Of a DNA stretch of 5,197 nt, positions 1-5,197 are shown piece by piece (positions within the stretch are counted from its first letter, which is position 1; every line of letters starts with the position of its first letter). Made by a program: the position numbers and the translations under genes. Source of the stretch: Draconibacterium sp. (lineage in GTDB: Bacteria; Bacteroidota; Bacteroidia; Bacteroidales; Prolixibacteraceae); contig WGCT01000340.1 in assembly GCA_015493625.1 (NCBI GenBank), forward strand, positions 1-5,197, written 5' to 3'. A model generated the notes under the pieces. That model saw only the letters and a program-made list of their open reading frames with translations. It was not told where the DNA came from and made no database searches.

Positions 1-1
1 C

Positions 2-205
2 ATTACGCAATGCGAAGGTGGCCGTGTAATTATGGGACAATACGAGACCAGTATGGAACTATTAAATGCCGGGGTAGTTTCGGGAAAAGATATGACAATT
101 GAAGCTGCAATAACCAAGCTGATGTTTTTACTTGGTCAGGGATTAAAAACAGAAGAGGTAAAAAAATATTTGAATATCAATTTGCGAGGCGAAATTAGTG
201 AATAG
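2..205 (+). CDS. ansA: Type I L-asparaginase, C-terminal part (5' end outside window)
   Basis: This is the last 67 codons of a gene running in from the left; it ends with TAG at 203-205. The peptide starts ITQCEGGRVIMGQYETS and continues with an NAGVVSGKDMTIEAAITK stretch and LMFLLGQGL. This is the conserved C-terminal region of cytoplasmic bacterial type I asparaginases (AnsA family), which hydrolyse L-asparagine to aspartate and ammonia. The Gly-Tyr-Glu-Thr-Ser and Val-Val-Ser-Gly-x-Asp-Met segments are the recognisable parts. The catalytic threonines lie in the missing N-terminal domain, so activity cannot be judged here. The tail after the conserved block (KTEEVKKYLNINLRGEISE) is of ordinary length, so the C terminus looks intact. 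A tRNA gene follows 71 bases later on the same strand. The family call is strong; the symbol is by resemblance. Confidence 0.88.
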   Translation: MTQCEGGRVIMGQYETSMELLNAGVVSGKDMTIEAAITKLMFLLGQGLKTEEVKKYLNINLRGEISE

Positions 206-276
206 CACTATTTTTTATTCGCAATTTTTTATTAATTTGCAGCCCTCAATTTTTTGAGGTTCCCAGTAAAAGAACT

Positions 277-364
277 GGAGAGGTGCAGGAGTGGCTTAAC
301 TGGCACGCCTGGAAAGCGTGTGTACTGCAAAACGGTACCGAGGGTTCGAATCCCTCTCTCTCCG
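277..364 (+). tRNA. tRNA-Ser (anticodon GGA)
   Basis: A complete class II tRNA cloverleaf can be drawn. The acceptor stem pairs 277-283 with 357-363 (one G-T pair next to the T arm), and G364 is the discriminator base. The anticodon stem pairs 304-308 (CACGC) with 316-320 (GCGTG) around the loop CTGGAAA, giving anticodon GGA at 311-313, which reads UCC and UCU. A long variable arm follows, with stem 322-325/335-338 (GTAC/GTAC), as expected for serine. The T arm is 340-344/352-356 around TTCGAAT. The CCA end is not encoded (CAG follows G364), so it must be added after transcription. The 5' side has a promoter-like TTAATTTG at 232-239, one mismatch from the Bacteroidota TAnnTTTG box but without a clear upstream TTG. 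The 3' part of this gene is repeated at 630-676. Confidence 0.96.
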
Positions 365-390
365 CAGAAAGAGAGAAAAATGAGTTATTT
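339..390 (+). repeat. Direct repeat, copy 1: tRNA-Ser 3' end plus trailer and nuclease start
   Basis: The core 348-390 is identical over 43 bp to 661-703, and 339-347 (CGAGGGTTC) is identical to 630-638. Weaker similarity (GGTnnC) extends left to 334. The copy covers the T arm, the 3' acceptor strand, the discriminator base, the 15-nt trailer and the first 11 bases of the nuclease gene. It thus serves as tRNA end, leader and translation start at once. The identity stops exactly at position 390, within the fourth nuclease codon. Confidence 0.93.
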
Positions 391-625
391 TGCATACATT
401 TTGAAAAGTGAATACGATGGATCTCATTATTATGGCTCGACAAAAAGCATTAAAGAGAGACTGAAAATTCATAACGCAGGGAAAAGCAGATATACCAAAG
501 GAAGGCGACCATGGAGTTTGCTCTATTTCGAAGAATTTGAAACAAGAGGTGAAGCCATGAAAAGGGAAACGTTCTTTAAAACTATTGATGGATATAATTT
601 TTTAAAAAATAATAAAATTATATAG
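380..625 (+). CDS. Small GIY-YIG nuclease, lodged directly behind tRNA-Ser
   Basis: This 81-residue protein is a single GIY-YIG (URI-type) endonuclease domain. The signature appears as AYIL at residues 5-8 and YYGST at 17-21. The other expected catalytic positions are present: Tyr6, Tyr18, Arg27 in KERLKIHN, His31, and a late metal-binding Glu63 in AMKRETFFK. The length is normal for the stand-alone family, so the gene looks complete. The ATG at 380 is chosen because the longer frame from 254 runs through the tRNA; a purine-rich GAGAG lies just upstream. The gene begins 15 nt after the tRNA, so it is probably transcribed with it. Its first codons (ATG AGT TAT TT) lie inside the 43-bp repeat and its stop codon ends where the second repeat's homology begins. 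It could be a mobile or homing-type nuclease; target and mobility are inferred. A cellular repair role is the alternative. Confidence 0.88.
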   Translation: MSYFAYILKSEYDGSHYYGSTKSIKERLKIHNAGKSRYTKGRRPWSLLYFEEFETRGEAMKRETFFKTIDGYNFLKNNKII

Positions 626-629
626 GTGT

Positions 630-703
630 CGAGGGTTCTCGCATTGCGATCCCTTCGGGGGAATCCCTCTCTCTCCGCAGAAAGAGAGAAAAATGAGTTA
701 TTT
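630..703 (+). repeat. Direct repeat, copy 2: tRNA-Ser 3'-end copy with a 22-nt insertion
   Basis: This second copy consists of CGAGGGTTC (630-638), 22 extra nt (639-660), then the 43-bp core (661-703) identical to 348-390. Similarity begins at about 625, the last base of the nuclease stop codon. There is no anticodon arm or 5' acceptor strand upstream, so it is not a tRNA gene. The outer arms GAGGGTTC (631-638) and GAATCCCTC (661-669) can still pair with one bulged base. The extra 22 nt can form two small hairpins: TCGC/GCGA at 639-649, and CCC-TTCG-GGG at 651-660. It may be an attachment-type site, the right edge of a small element, or the left edge of a lost second unit. Confidence 0.92.
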
Positions 704-770
704 AAATAAAAACACCTTATTAAAGGGGGCACATTTTTTGTTACAACTTGAAAAATTTGAACATTATTAA
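693..770 (+). pseudogene. Possible remnant start of a second cassette gene (25-codon ORF)
   Basis: Copy 2 of the repeat carries the same leader and ATG as the nuclease gene. From this ATG the frame reads MSYLNKNTLLKGAHFLLQLE and stops at 768-770. Only Met-Ser-Tyr matches the nuclease; the rest has no GIY-YIG features. It is either the stump of a deleted second nuclease gene or a chance frame created by the repeat. Translation cannot be excluded, since the start context equals that of the intact gene, but a functional product is unlikely. Confidence 0.3.
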
Positions 771-815
771 ATAAAACAAAATCAAAAGATTATTAATTAA
801 AAATTGAAATCAGTT

Positions 816-1628
816 ATGAAAAGACTATTCGCGTTAATAGCAGTATTCGGGGTACTATTTTTCATGGTATCGAAGCCTGTAGTTGCACAAGATACGGCAA
901 CTACACAAGGACAAACAGTGACACAAGAGCAGGTGAAGCAAGACGTAACTGCTGACCCGGAAGAAGCAGCTGCCGCAGCTGCAGAAGAAGGAAAATCATT
1001 GCACAGTCAGTTAAAACAAAAATTTATTGAAGGTGGCCCAGGATTTATGTCTTCAGTATTAATGACGCTTATTTTAGGTTTAGCTTTTGCTATTGAAAGA
1101 GTTCTTTATTTGAACCTTGCAACAACAAACACTAAGAAGTTATTGGCAAAAGTTGAAGAGGCATTGGAAAATGGAGGTGTTGATGCAGCAAAAGAAGTTT
1201 GTCGTAACACCCGCGGTCCTGTAGCAAGTATTTTCTATCAAGGATTAGACCGGGCAGACCATGGCATTGATGTAGTTGAAAAATCGATTATTTCATATGG
1301 AGGTGTTCAAGCCGGTTTATTAGAAAAAGGACTAAGTTGGATCGCTCTGTTTATTGCACTTGCACCGATGCTTGGTTTCATGGGAACAGTAATTGGTATG
1401 ATTGGTGCTTTTGATGCCATTCAGATTGCCGGTGATATTTCTCCAGCACTTGTAGCAGGTGGTATTAAAGTAGCATTGATTACAACAGTAACCGGTCTTG
1501 TTGTTGCAATTATTCTACAAATTTTCTACAACTATTGTGTTGCAAAAATTGACAGCATTGTTAATAATATGGAAGATGCATCAATTTCGTTAATTGACTT
1601 GTTGGTTAAACACAACATGAAAAAATAA
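816..1628 (+). CDS. exbB: MotA/TolQ/ExbB-family proton channel protein
   Basis: This 270-residue protein is the channel subunit of an ExbB/ExbD-type inner-membrane motor, which converts proton flow into work on TonB-like partners. Residues 1-24 form a signal-peptide-like segment (MKRLFALIAVFG..., possible cleavage after PVVA). An acidic Ala/Glu-rich linker follows (about 25-65). The first channel helix is about 76-97, ending in the typical Glu94-Arg95. After a cytoplasmic domain come helix two (about 174-200), with the family block P184-M-L-G-F-M-G-T191-V-I-G-M, and helix three (about 217-237), where Thr224 aligns by eye with the conserved polar Thr181 of E. coli ExbB. The start is taken at ATG 816 because it gives a clean signal peptide; an in-frame TTG at 804 would add four residues. 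First gene of a four-gene operon. No convincing promoter was found in the AT-rich 704-815; AAAATTTG at 752-759 is the nearest to a TAnnTTTG box. TolQ-type naming is equally possible. Confidence 0.92.
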   Translation: MKRLFALIAVFGVLFFMVSKPVVAQDTATTQGQTVTQEQVKQDVTADPEEAAAAAAEEGKSLHSQLKQKFIEGGPGFMSSVLMTLILGLAFAIERVLYLNLATTNTKKLLAKVEEALENGGVDAAKEVCRNTRGPVASIFYQGLDRADHGIDVVEKSIISYGGVQAGLLEKGLSWIALFIALAPMLGFMGTVIGMIGAFDAIQIAGDISPALVAGGIKVALITTVTGLVVAIILQIFYNYCVAKIDSIVNNMEDASISLIDLLVKHNMKK

Positions 1629-1636
1629 GAAGCTCC

Positions 1637-2098
1637 ATGGGTAAAATAGGAAAAATAGTTACTATAATATTATGGGTTCTACTCGTTATTTCAGCAGTTT
1701 TAATTATTTCGCTTGTAGCAAATATTAGCGAAAACGAAACTGATGCAGTAATGGGAGGTTGGATTGACACCAACATTGTATGGGCCTATATTTTAATCGC
1801 TTTTGGTGCAGGTGCTGCAGTTCTTGCAGGATTATACCATACACTTACCGATAAAAAAGCGTTAAAAGGAGGAATTATATCTCTCGTATTTTTAGGCGTA
1901 GTTGCCTTAGTTTCATACTTAATGGCCTCTCCCGAAATTCCACAATTTACAGGAGTTGACAAAATGATTAACGATGGAACTCTTACTGAGAGTGTGTGCA
2001 AAATGGTAGATACAGGTTTATATGCAACATATATTTTATTAGCATTAGCAGTTTTAGCTATTGTTGCAACTCCTGTATTTAAATTATTCAAACAGTAG
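1637..2098 (+). CDS. Four-helix membrane protein of unknown function in the exb operon
   Basis: I do not recognise a named family. The 153-residue protein has four clear hydrophobic helices at about residues 7-29, 46-69, 77-97 and 128-151. The short loop between helices two and three carries Asp-Lys-Lys (72-74) and the N terminus carries Lys3 and Lys6, which by the positive-inside rule suggests both ends and this loop are cytoplasmic. The loops at 30-45 (acidic) and 98-127 would then be periplasmic. There is no long soluble domain and no catalytic motif. The gene starts 8 nt after the exbB stop and precedes exbD by 33 nt, so it is almost certainly cotranscribed. Its place between the channel and plug subunits suggests an accessory or assembly subunit of the motor, which is inference from context. 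The ATG at 1637 has no evident Shine-Dalgarno site, which is usual in this phylum. Confidence 0.85.
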   Translation: MGKIGKIVTIILWVLLVISAVLIISLVANISENETDAVMGGWIDTNIVWAYILIAFGAGAAVLAGLYHTLTDKKALKGGIISLVFLGVVALVSYLMASPEIPQFTGVDKMINDGTLTESVCKMVDTGLYATYILLALAVLAIVATPVFKLFKQ

Positions 2099-2131
2099 AA
2101 TTCGTAGTTTAATTATACAGGAAAATTAATT

Positions 2132-2698
2132 ATGGCTAGAAAAACACCTGAAGTACCGGCGGCATCATTGGCAGACATCGCTTTTATGTTGCTTATCTTT
2201 TTCCTGGTAACAACTACGATGGATGTTGATAGCGGTCTTGAAAGAAGACTTCCACAATGGCAGGAACAACAACCTGAAGACGACCAACAAATTAAAGAAC
2301 GAAATGTTTTTGTTGTGTTGGTAAACAGAAATAACGACCTGTTAGTGGAAGGTGAAATTACTCGTATCGATGATTTACGCGAAAAAGCAAAAGAGTTTAT
2401 GCTCAACCCGAATAACGAAGACAATTTGCCTGAAAAAGAACCAATGGAAGTTCCGTTCTTTGGACAGGTGAACGTTACCAAAGGGGTAATTTCGCTACGT
2501 AATGACTTAGATACTAAATATGGAACGTATATCGCTGTTCAAAATGAATTAGTTGGTGCCATTAATGAATTGAGGGAAGATTTAGCTAAATCGAAATTTG
2601 GTAAATCGTATGCTGACCTTGAAAGAGATCAGCAGAAAGCAATCAAAATGATTATTCCTTCGAGAATCTCAGAAGCTGAACCGAAAAAAGCAAAATAG
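2132..2698 (+). CDS. exbD: ExbD-family biopolymer transport protein, first paralogue
   Basis: This 188-residue protein has the ExbD/TolR layout: a short cytoplasmic N terminus, one membrane helix (about 14-30, ADIAFMLLIFFLVTTTM), and a periplasmic domain to the end. Asp15 at the start of the helix is the position of the essential proton-carrying aspartate of ExbD (Asp25 in E. coli, aligned by eye). The periplasmic part holds the RNVFVVLVNRNNDLLVEG strand region typical of the fold, then a longer charged, probably helical region (about 140-180), and ends in a Lys-rich tail (EAEPKKAK). It is longer than E. coli ExbD (about 140 residues). AGGA at 2119-2122 is a weak ribosome site for the ATG at 2132. 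The next gene follows 12 nt after the stop. Confidence 0.93.
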   Translation: MARKTPEVPAASLADIAFMLLIFFLVTTTMDVDSGLERRLPQWQEQQPEDDQQIKERNVFVVLVNRNNDLLVEGEITRIDDLREKAKEFMLNPNNEDNLPEKEPMEVPFFGQVNVTKGVISLRNDLDTKYGTYIAVQNELVGAINELREDLAKSKFGKSYADLERDQQKAIKMIIPSRISEAEPKKAK

Positions 2699-2702
2699 GA
2701 GG
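2697..2702 (+). promoter_or_regulatory. Strong Shine-Dalgarno site of the second exbD
   Basis: AGGAGG overlaps the TAG stop codon of the upstream exbD and lies 8 nt before the ATG at 2711. The other genes of the operon have weak or no such site. This could raise expression of the second ExbD relative to its neighbours, or couple its translation to the end of the first; that consequence is inferred. Confidence 0.6.
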
Positions 2703-2710
2703 AGAAAAAT

Positions 2711-3172
2711 ATGAGTAAATTTAGAAAATCGGGAGGAAAAGAATTACCTCCAATTTCGACGGCTTCACTGCCGGATATTGTATTCATGCTGTTGTTCTTC
2801 TTTATGGTTAGTACAACAATGCGCGAGGTTACTCTCTTAGTTAAGATTAAATTACCATCGGCAACCGAGTTGAGCAAACTCGAAAAAAAATCGTTGGTAA
2901 GTTATATTTACGTAGGTGAACCTAAGAAAGAATTCCAAAAGGTATTTGGAGTTGCACCGCGAATTCAATTAAACGACCAATGGGCAAATGTTGGAGATAT
3001 TCAAGACTACATTATTGCTGAAAGGGAAGCCAGAGATGAAGCAGACCAAAAATTGATGATTACTTCTTTGAAAATTGATGAAAATACAAAAATGGGTATT
3101 GTAACAGACATTAAGCAAGAGCTACGAAAATCTGCTGCGTTACACATTAACTATTCATCGAGGAGAAAATAA
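2711..3172 (+). CDS. exbD: ExbD-family biopolymer transport protein, second paralogue
   Basis: This 153-residue protein is a second ExbD-type subunit, clearly different from the one before it. The N terminus is basic (SKFRKSGGKELPP), and the single helix is at about residues 21-38 (PDIVFMLLFFFMVSTTM). Asp22 sits at the conserved proton-carrier position, so both paralogues could be active. The periplasmic part starts with LLVKIKLPSATELSKLEKKS, contains SYIYVGEPKKEF and a charged helix (EREARDEADQK), and ends KSAALHINYSSRRK. The best ribosome site in the operon is here: AGGAGG at 2697-2702, overlapping the previous stop codon, 8 nt before the ATG. It is the last gene of the operon; a stem-loop terminator follows 23 nt downstream. 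No tonB follows. Confidence 0.93.
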   Translation: MSKFRKSGGKELPPISTASLPDIVFMLLFFFMVSTTMREVTLLVKIKLPSATELSKLEKKSLVSYIYVGEPKKEFQKVFGVAPRIQLNDQWANVGDIQDYIIAEREARDEADQKLMITSLKIDENTKMGIVTDIKQELRKSAALHINYSSRRK

Positions 3173-3195
3173 AAGATAATTCTATAATCAGTACA

Positions 3196-3230
3196 ATAAA
3201 AAAGGGAAGCAGTTTGCTTCCCTTTTTTAT
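3196..3230. terminator. Bidirectional intrinsic terminator between exbD and aspS
   Basis: The arms 3196-3210 (ATAAAAAAGGGAAGC) and 3216-3230 are perfectly complementary over 15 bp around a 5-nt loop (AGTTT). The GC-rich core is GGGAAGC/GCTTCCC, with an A tract on one side and a T tract on the other. It can therefore act as a Rho-independent terminator in both directions. It ends the exb operon on the plus strand and aspS, whose stop codon is 28 bases away, on the minus strand. Confidence 0.93.
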
Positions 3231-3257
3231 TTTTCGTTAGGTACACTTTGTAAAGAA

Positions 3258-5015
3258 TTATTCTTTCTCTTTTATATTCAGTTTCAAACTCAATTCATCC
3301 AATTGTTCCTGAGCAACAGGTGAAGGAGAATCAATCATCACGTCGCGTCCCGAATTATTTTTTGGAAATGCTATTACGTCACGGATTGAATCTAACCCTG
3401 CAAACATCGAAACCAGGCGGTCGAAGCCAAAAGCAATACCGGCATGTGGCGGTGCCCCGTACTTAAATGCATTCATTAAAAATCCGAACTGAGTCTGTGC
3501 TTCTTCGGTAGTAAACCCTAACTTATCGAACATGGTCGCTTGCAACTCCGAGTTATAAATTCGAACCGAACCACCACCAATTTCAACACCATTAATAACA
3601 AGATCGTACGCATTGGCACGAACTTTTCCGGGGTCGGTATCTAACAGATGTACATCTTCGGGTTTTGGCGCTGTAAACGGGTGATGCATTGCATGGAAAC
3701 GTTGTGTCTCTTCATTCCACTCCAACAGTGGAAAATCAACTACCCACAACGGTTTAAATATGTTTTTGTCACGTAATTCAAGCTGAGTTCCCATTTCCAA
3801 CCGGAGTTCTCCAAGAGCTGAAAGTGTTTTGTCCCTATCTCCCGACATTACTAAAATTAAATCGTGAGGTTTTGCTCCTACTGCATCAGCCCACTGTTTT
3901 AAATCGTCTTGAGAATAGAATTTATCTACCGACGATTTGAAACTGCCATCGTCGTTGCATTTTACGTAAACCAAACCTTTTGCTCCAATTTGTGGACGCT
4001 TAACCCAATTTGTTAACTGATCGAGCTGTTTCCGTGAATATGTTGCACAGTTTGGAGCACAAATTGCCCCTATAAATTCGGCAGAATCGAAAACACCAAA
4101 TCCCTTCCCTTTTACCGTTTCCGAAATATCGTTTATCAACATTTCAAAACGAATATCGGGTTTATCCGATCCATATTTTTCCATTGCCTCGGAATAAGGC
4201 ATCCATGGGAATTCTTTAATTTCCAGATTCAGGGTTTCTTTAAAAAGAAATTTTGTCAACCCCTCAAAAGTTTCCAGTACATCTTTCTGTTCTACAAAAG
4301 CCATTTCGCAGTCAATTTGAGTAAACTCAGGCTGACGGTCGGCACGTAAATCCTCATCGCGAAAACACTTTACAATTTGGTAGTAGCGGTCGAAACCGGC
4401 AATCATTAATAGTTGTTTAAAAACTTGCGGCGATTGCGGAAGGGCGTAAAACTCTCCTTCATTCATTCGCGAAGGAACAATAAAATCGCGTGCTCCTTCC
4501 GGTGTCGATTTAATAAGAACGGGAGTTTCTGTTTCAATAAACTTCTTATCGTTTAAGTAGGAACGCACGGCATGCGCCATTTTTGCCCGTAAAATAAGAT
4601 TCTCGCGCACTGTATTTCTTCGTAAATCGAGATAGCGATATTTCATACGTAAGTCGTCGCCTCCGTCGGTATTATCCTGAATAGTAAATGGAGGTAATTC
4701 GGCCGGGTTTAATATCTGAATTTCCGAGAGAGCAATCTCAATCTCCCCGGTTTCAATGTTGCTGTTCTTACTTGAACGCTCGCGAACAGTTCCTTTTGCC
4801 TGGATAACAAACTCTCGTCCCAACTCTGTTAATTTGGTTGTAACCAATTCGTTTGTCTCTTCATCAACCACCAACTGTGTAATTCCATAGCGGTCGCGTA
4901 AATCAATAAAAGTCATGGCTCCAAGGTCGCGTATTCGCTGCACCCATCCGGCAAGTGTAACTTCCGTGTTAACATCTGCCATTCGTAATTCGCCACATGT
5001 ATGAGTTCTAAACAT
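3258..5015 (-). CDS. aspS: Aspartyl-tRNA synthetase
   Basis: This full-length class IIb synthetase of 585 residues (E. coli has 590) charges tRNA-Asp with aspartate in the cytoplasm. The N-terminal OB-fold anticodon-binding domain covers about 1-105 ([20 protein letters not shown]). The catalytic core follows: the motif 1 region near 140-166 (ending FIETETPVL), QSPQ at 195-198, motif 2 at 217-238 ([19 protein letters not shown]), the bacterial GAD insertion (about 290-410), and motif 3 at 526-534 (GIAFGFDRL). The start [11 protein letters not shown] matches the family N terminus, so ATG at 5013-5015 is secure. Leu31 and Lys83 occupy the two positions where, as I recall, non-discriminating enzymes such as that of Pseudomonas carry His and Gly. 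This suggests an enzyme that charges only tRNA-Asp, by inference. It is convergent with the exb operon and shares its terminator. Confidence 0.98.
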   Translation of the reverse strand: MFRTHTCGELRMADVNTEVTLAGWVQRIRDLGAMTFIDLRDRYGITQLVVDEETNELVTTKLTELGREFVIQAKGTVRERSSKNSNIETGEIEIALSEIQILNPAELPPFTIQDNTDGGDDLRMKYRYLDLRRNTVRENLILRAKMAHAVRSYLNDKKFIETETPVLIKSTPEGARDFIVPSRMNEGEFYALPQSPQVFKQLLMIAGFDRYYQIVKCFRDEDLRADRQPEFTQIDCEMAFVEQKDVLETFEGLTKFLFKETLNLEIKEFPWMPYSEAMEKYGSDKPDIRFEMLINDISETVKGKGFGVFDSAEFIGAICAPNCATYSRKQLDQLTNWVKRPQIGAKGLVYVKCNDDGSFKSSVDKFYSQDDLKQWADAVGAKPHDLILVMSGDRDKTLSALGELRLEMGTQLELRDKNIFKPLWVVDFPLLEWNEETQRFHAMHHPFTAPKPEDVHLLDTDPGKVRANAYDLVINGVEIGGGSVRIYNSELQATMFDKLGFTTEEAQTQFGFLMNAFKYGAPPHAGIAFGFDRLVSMFAGLDSIRDVIAFPKNNSGRDVMIDSPSPVAQEQLDELSLKLNIKEKE

Positions 5016-5037
5016 GGTTTCTTATTTTAATTTGCTG

Positions 5038-5060
5038 CGAAAATAGTAAGTTTTTAGCAA
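5038..5060 (-). promoter_or_regulatory. Possible aspS promoter, Bacteroidota type
   Basis: On the minus strand TATTTTCG (5038-5045) is followed by CAGC, one mismatch from the Bacteroidota -7 box TAnnTTTG. It lies 22 bases before the aspS start codon, giving a very short leader. A TTG at 5058-5060 lies upstream, but the 12-nt gap is shorter than the usual spacing of about 19-21, so the -33 element is not convincing. The rest of the upstream region (5061-5197) is AT-rich, with no gene or RNA that I can support. Confidence 0.3.
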
Positions 5061-5197
5061 TTTTGTTGGGTATTTCACGATAACTAATTTTCTACAACAA
5101 TTATTTCATCTGTTTGAAAATTAGAATCAATATAATAGAATCAAGACATAAGACAGGAAAATTAGTGCTTTAACTTAATCTTGCTTCTGTGTGTAAG

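Larger units (their letters stand above)
334..703 (+). mobile_element. Putative tRNA-associated GIY-YIG cassette between direct repeats
   Basis: The intact nuclease gene almost exactly fills the space between two tRNA-3'-end repeats. The repeat cores are 313 bp apart (348 to 661). Copy 1 completes a functional-looking tRNA, as in elements that integrate into tRNA 3' ends and restore the gene. No integrase or transposase is present, and a unit of about 0.3 kb is far smaller than usual tRNA-targeting islands, so any movement would depend on the nuclease plus host repair, or on recombination between repeats. This is an inference from geometry. A plain tandem duplication that captured the nuclease is the alternative. 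Confidence 0.5.

Noticed and set aside
244..259. CCTCAA/TTGAGG hairpin as a terminator of the asparaginase gene
   Set aside because: The stem has only 6 bp and no T tract follows, so it is weak; it may lie in the tRNA precursor leader.
254..379. In-frame upstream extension of the nuclease ORF through the tRNA gene
   Set aside because: These 42 codons are the tRNA-Ser sequence read as protein; the family start is at the ATG at 380.
246..443. Minus-strand ORF containing AEREGFEPSVPF
   Set aside because: It is the reverse complement of the tRNA 3' end, a well-known source of false proteins in annotations. The minus-strand ORF at 523-732 repeats part of it because of the second repeat copy.
630..676. 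A second tRNA-Ser gene or tRNA pseudogene
   Set aside because: Only the T-arm and acceptor 3' strand are present; there is no anticodon arm, D arm or 5' acceptor strand. It was kept as a repeat instead.
348..703. CRISPR-like reading of the repeated 43-bp sequence
   Set aside because: There are only two copies 313 bp apart, with a coding sequence between them and tRNA identity; no array structure.
804..815. TTG start for exbB
   Set aside because: It is in frame but would add only four residues ahead of a normal signal peptide; ATG at 816 is the simpler start. It cannot be fully excluded.
1786..2481. Minus-strand ORFs opposite the membrane protein gene and the first exbD
   Set aside because: They lie antisense to well-supported genes and show no recognisable motifs; the same holds for 2629-2877.
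5061..5197. Possible gene end on the minus strand at the right edge (a short frame ending near 5162)
   Set aside because: Only 11 codons are visible and they match nothing recognisable; a chance frame is equally likely.

Overview
The window looks like a chromosomal segment of a Bacteroidota bacterium, probably Bacteroidales or a relative. The support is AT-rich DNA, weak Shine-Dalgarno sites, a tRNA gene without an encoded CCA, an ExbB/ExbD locus with two exbD paralogues, and a promoter-like TAnnTTTG-type box before aspS. The lineage is inferred from style and protein resemblance; no search was run.

Layout. (1) Positions 2-205 hold the C-terminal end of a type I L-asparaginase gene that enters from the left. 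(2) Positions 277-364 are a tRNA-Ser(GGA) gene. Only 15 nt after its last base starts a small intact GIY-YIG nuclease gene (380-625). The nuclease gene is bracketed by direct repeats: the 3' end of the tRNA plus its trailer and the nuclease start codon (core 348-390) recurs as an identical 43-bp copy at 661-703. The homology of the second copy begins at the last base of the nuclease stop codon, and this copy carries 22 extra nt inside what would be the T arm. (3) Positions 816-3172 are a four-gene plus-strand operon: an ExbB/TolQ-type proton channel, a four-helix membrane protein of unknown function, and two different ExbD proteins. It ends in a strong stem-loop at 3196-3230. (4) On the minus strand, convergent with the operon and sharing that terminator, is full-length aspS (aspartyl-tRNA synthetase, 3258-5015). 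A short promoter-like leader precedes it, and the last ~135 bases hold nothing I recognise.

How the parts work together. The exb genes should form an inner-membrane motor that uses the proton gradient to energise outer-membrane processes, classically through TonB. No TonB gene is in the window, and the four-helix protein may be an accessory subunit. The asparaginase, aspS and tRNA-Ser are housekeeping genes.

The part most worth attention is the tRNA/nuclease cassette. Its geometry is a nuclease ORF that almost exactly fills the space between two tRNA-3'-end repeats, with one repeat supplying the end of the tRNA, the leader and the start codon. This suggests a very small mobile or formerly tandem unit that lives in the 3' end of a tRNA gene without destroying it. 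The mobility is inferred; the repeats, the intact tRNA and the intact nuclease motifs are visible directly.
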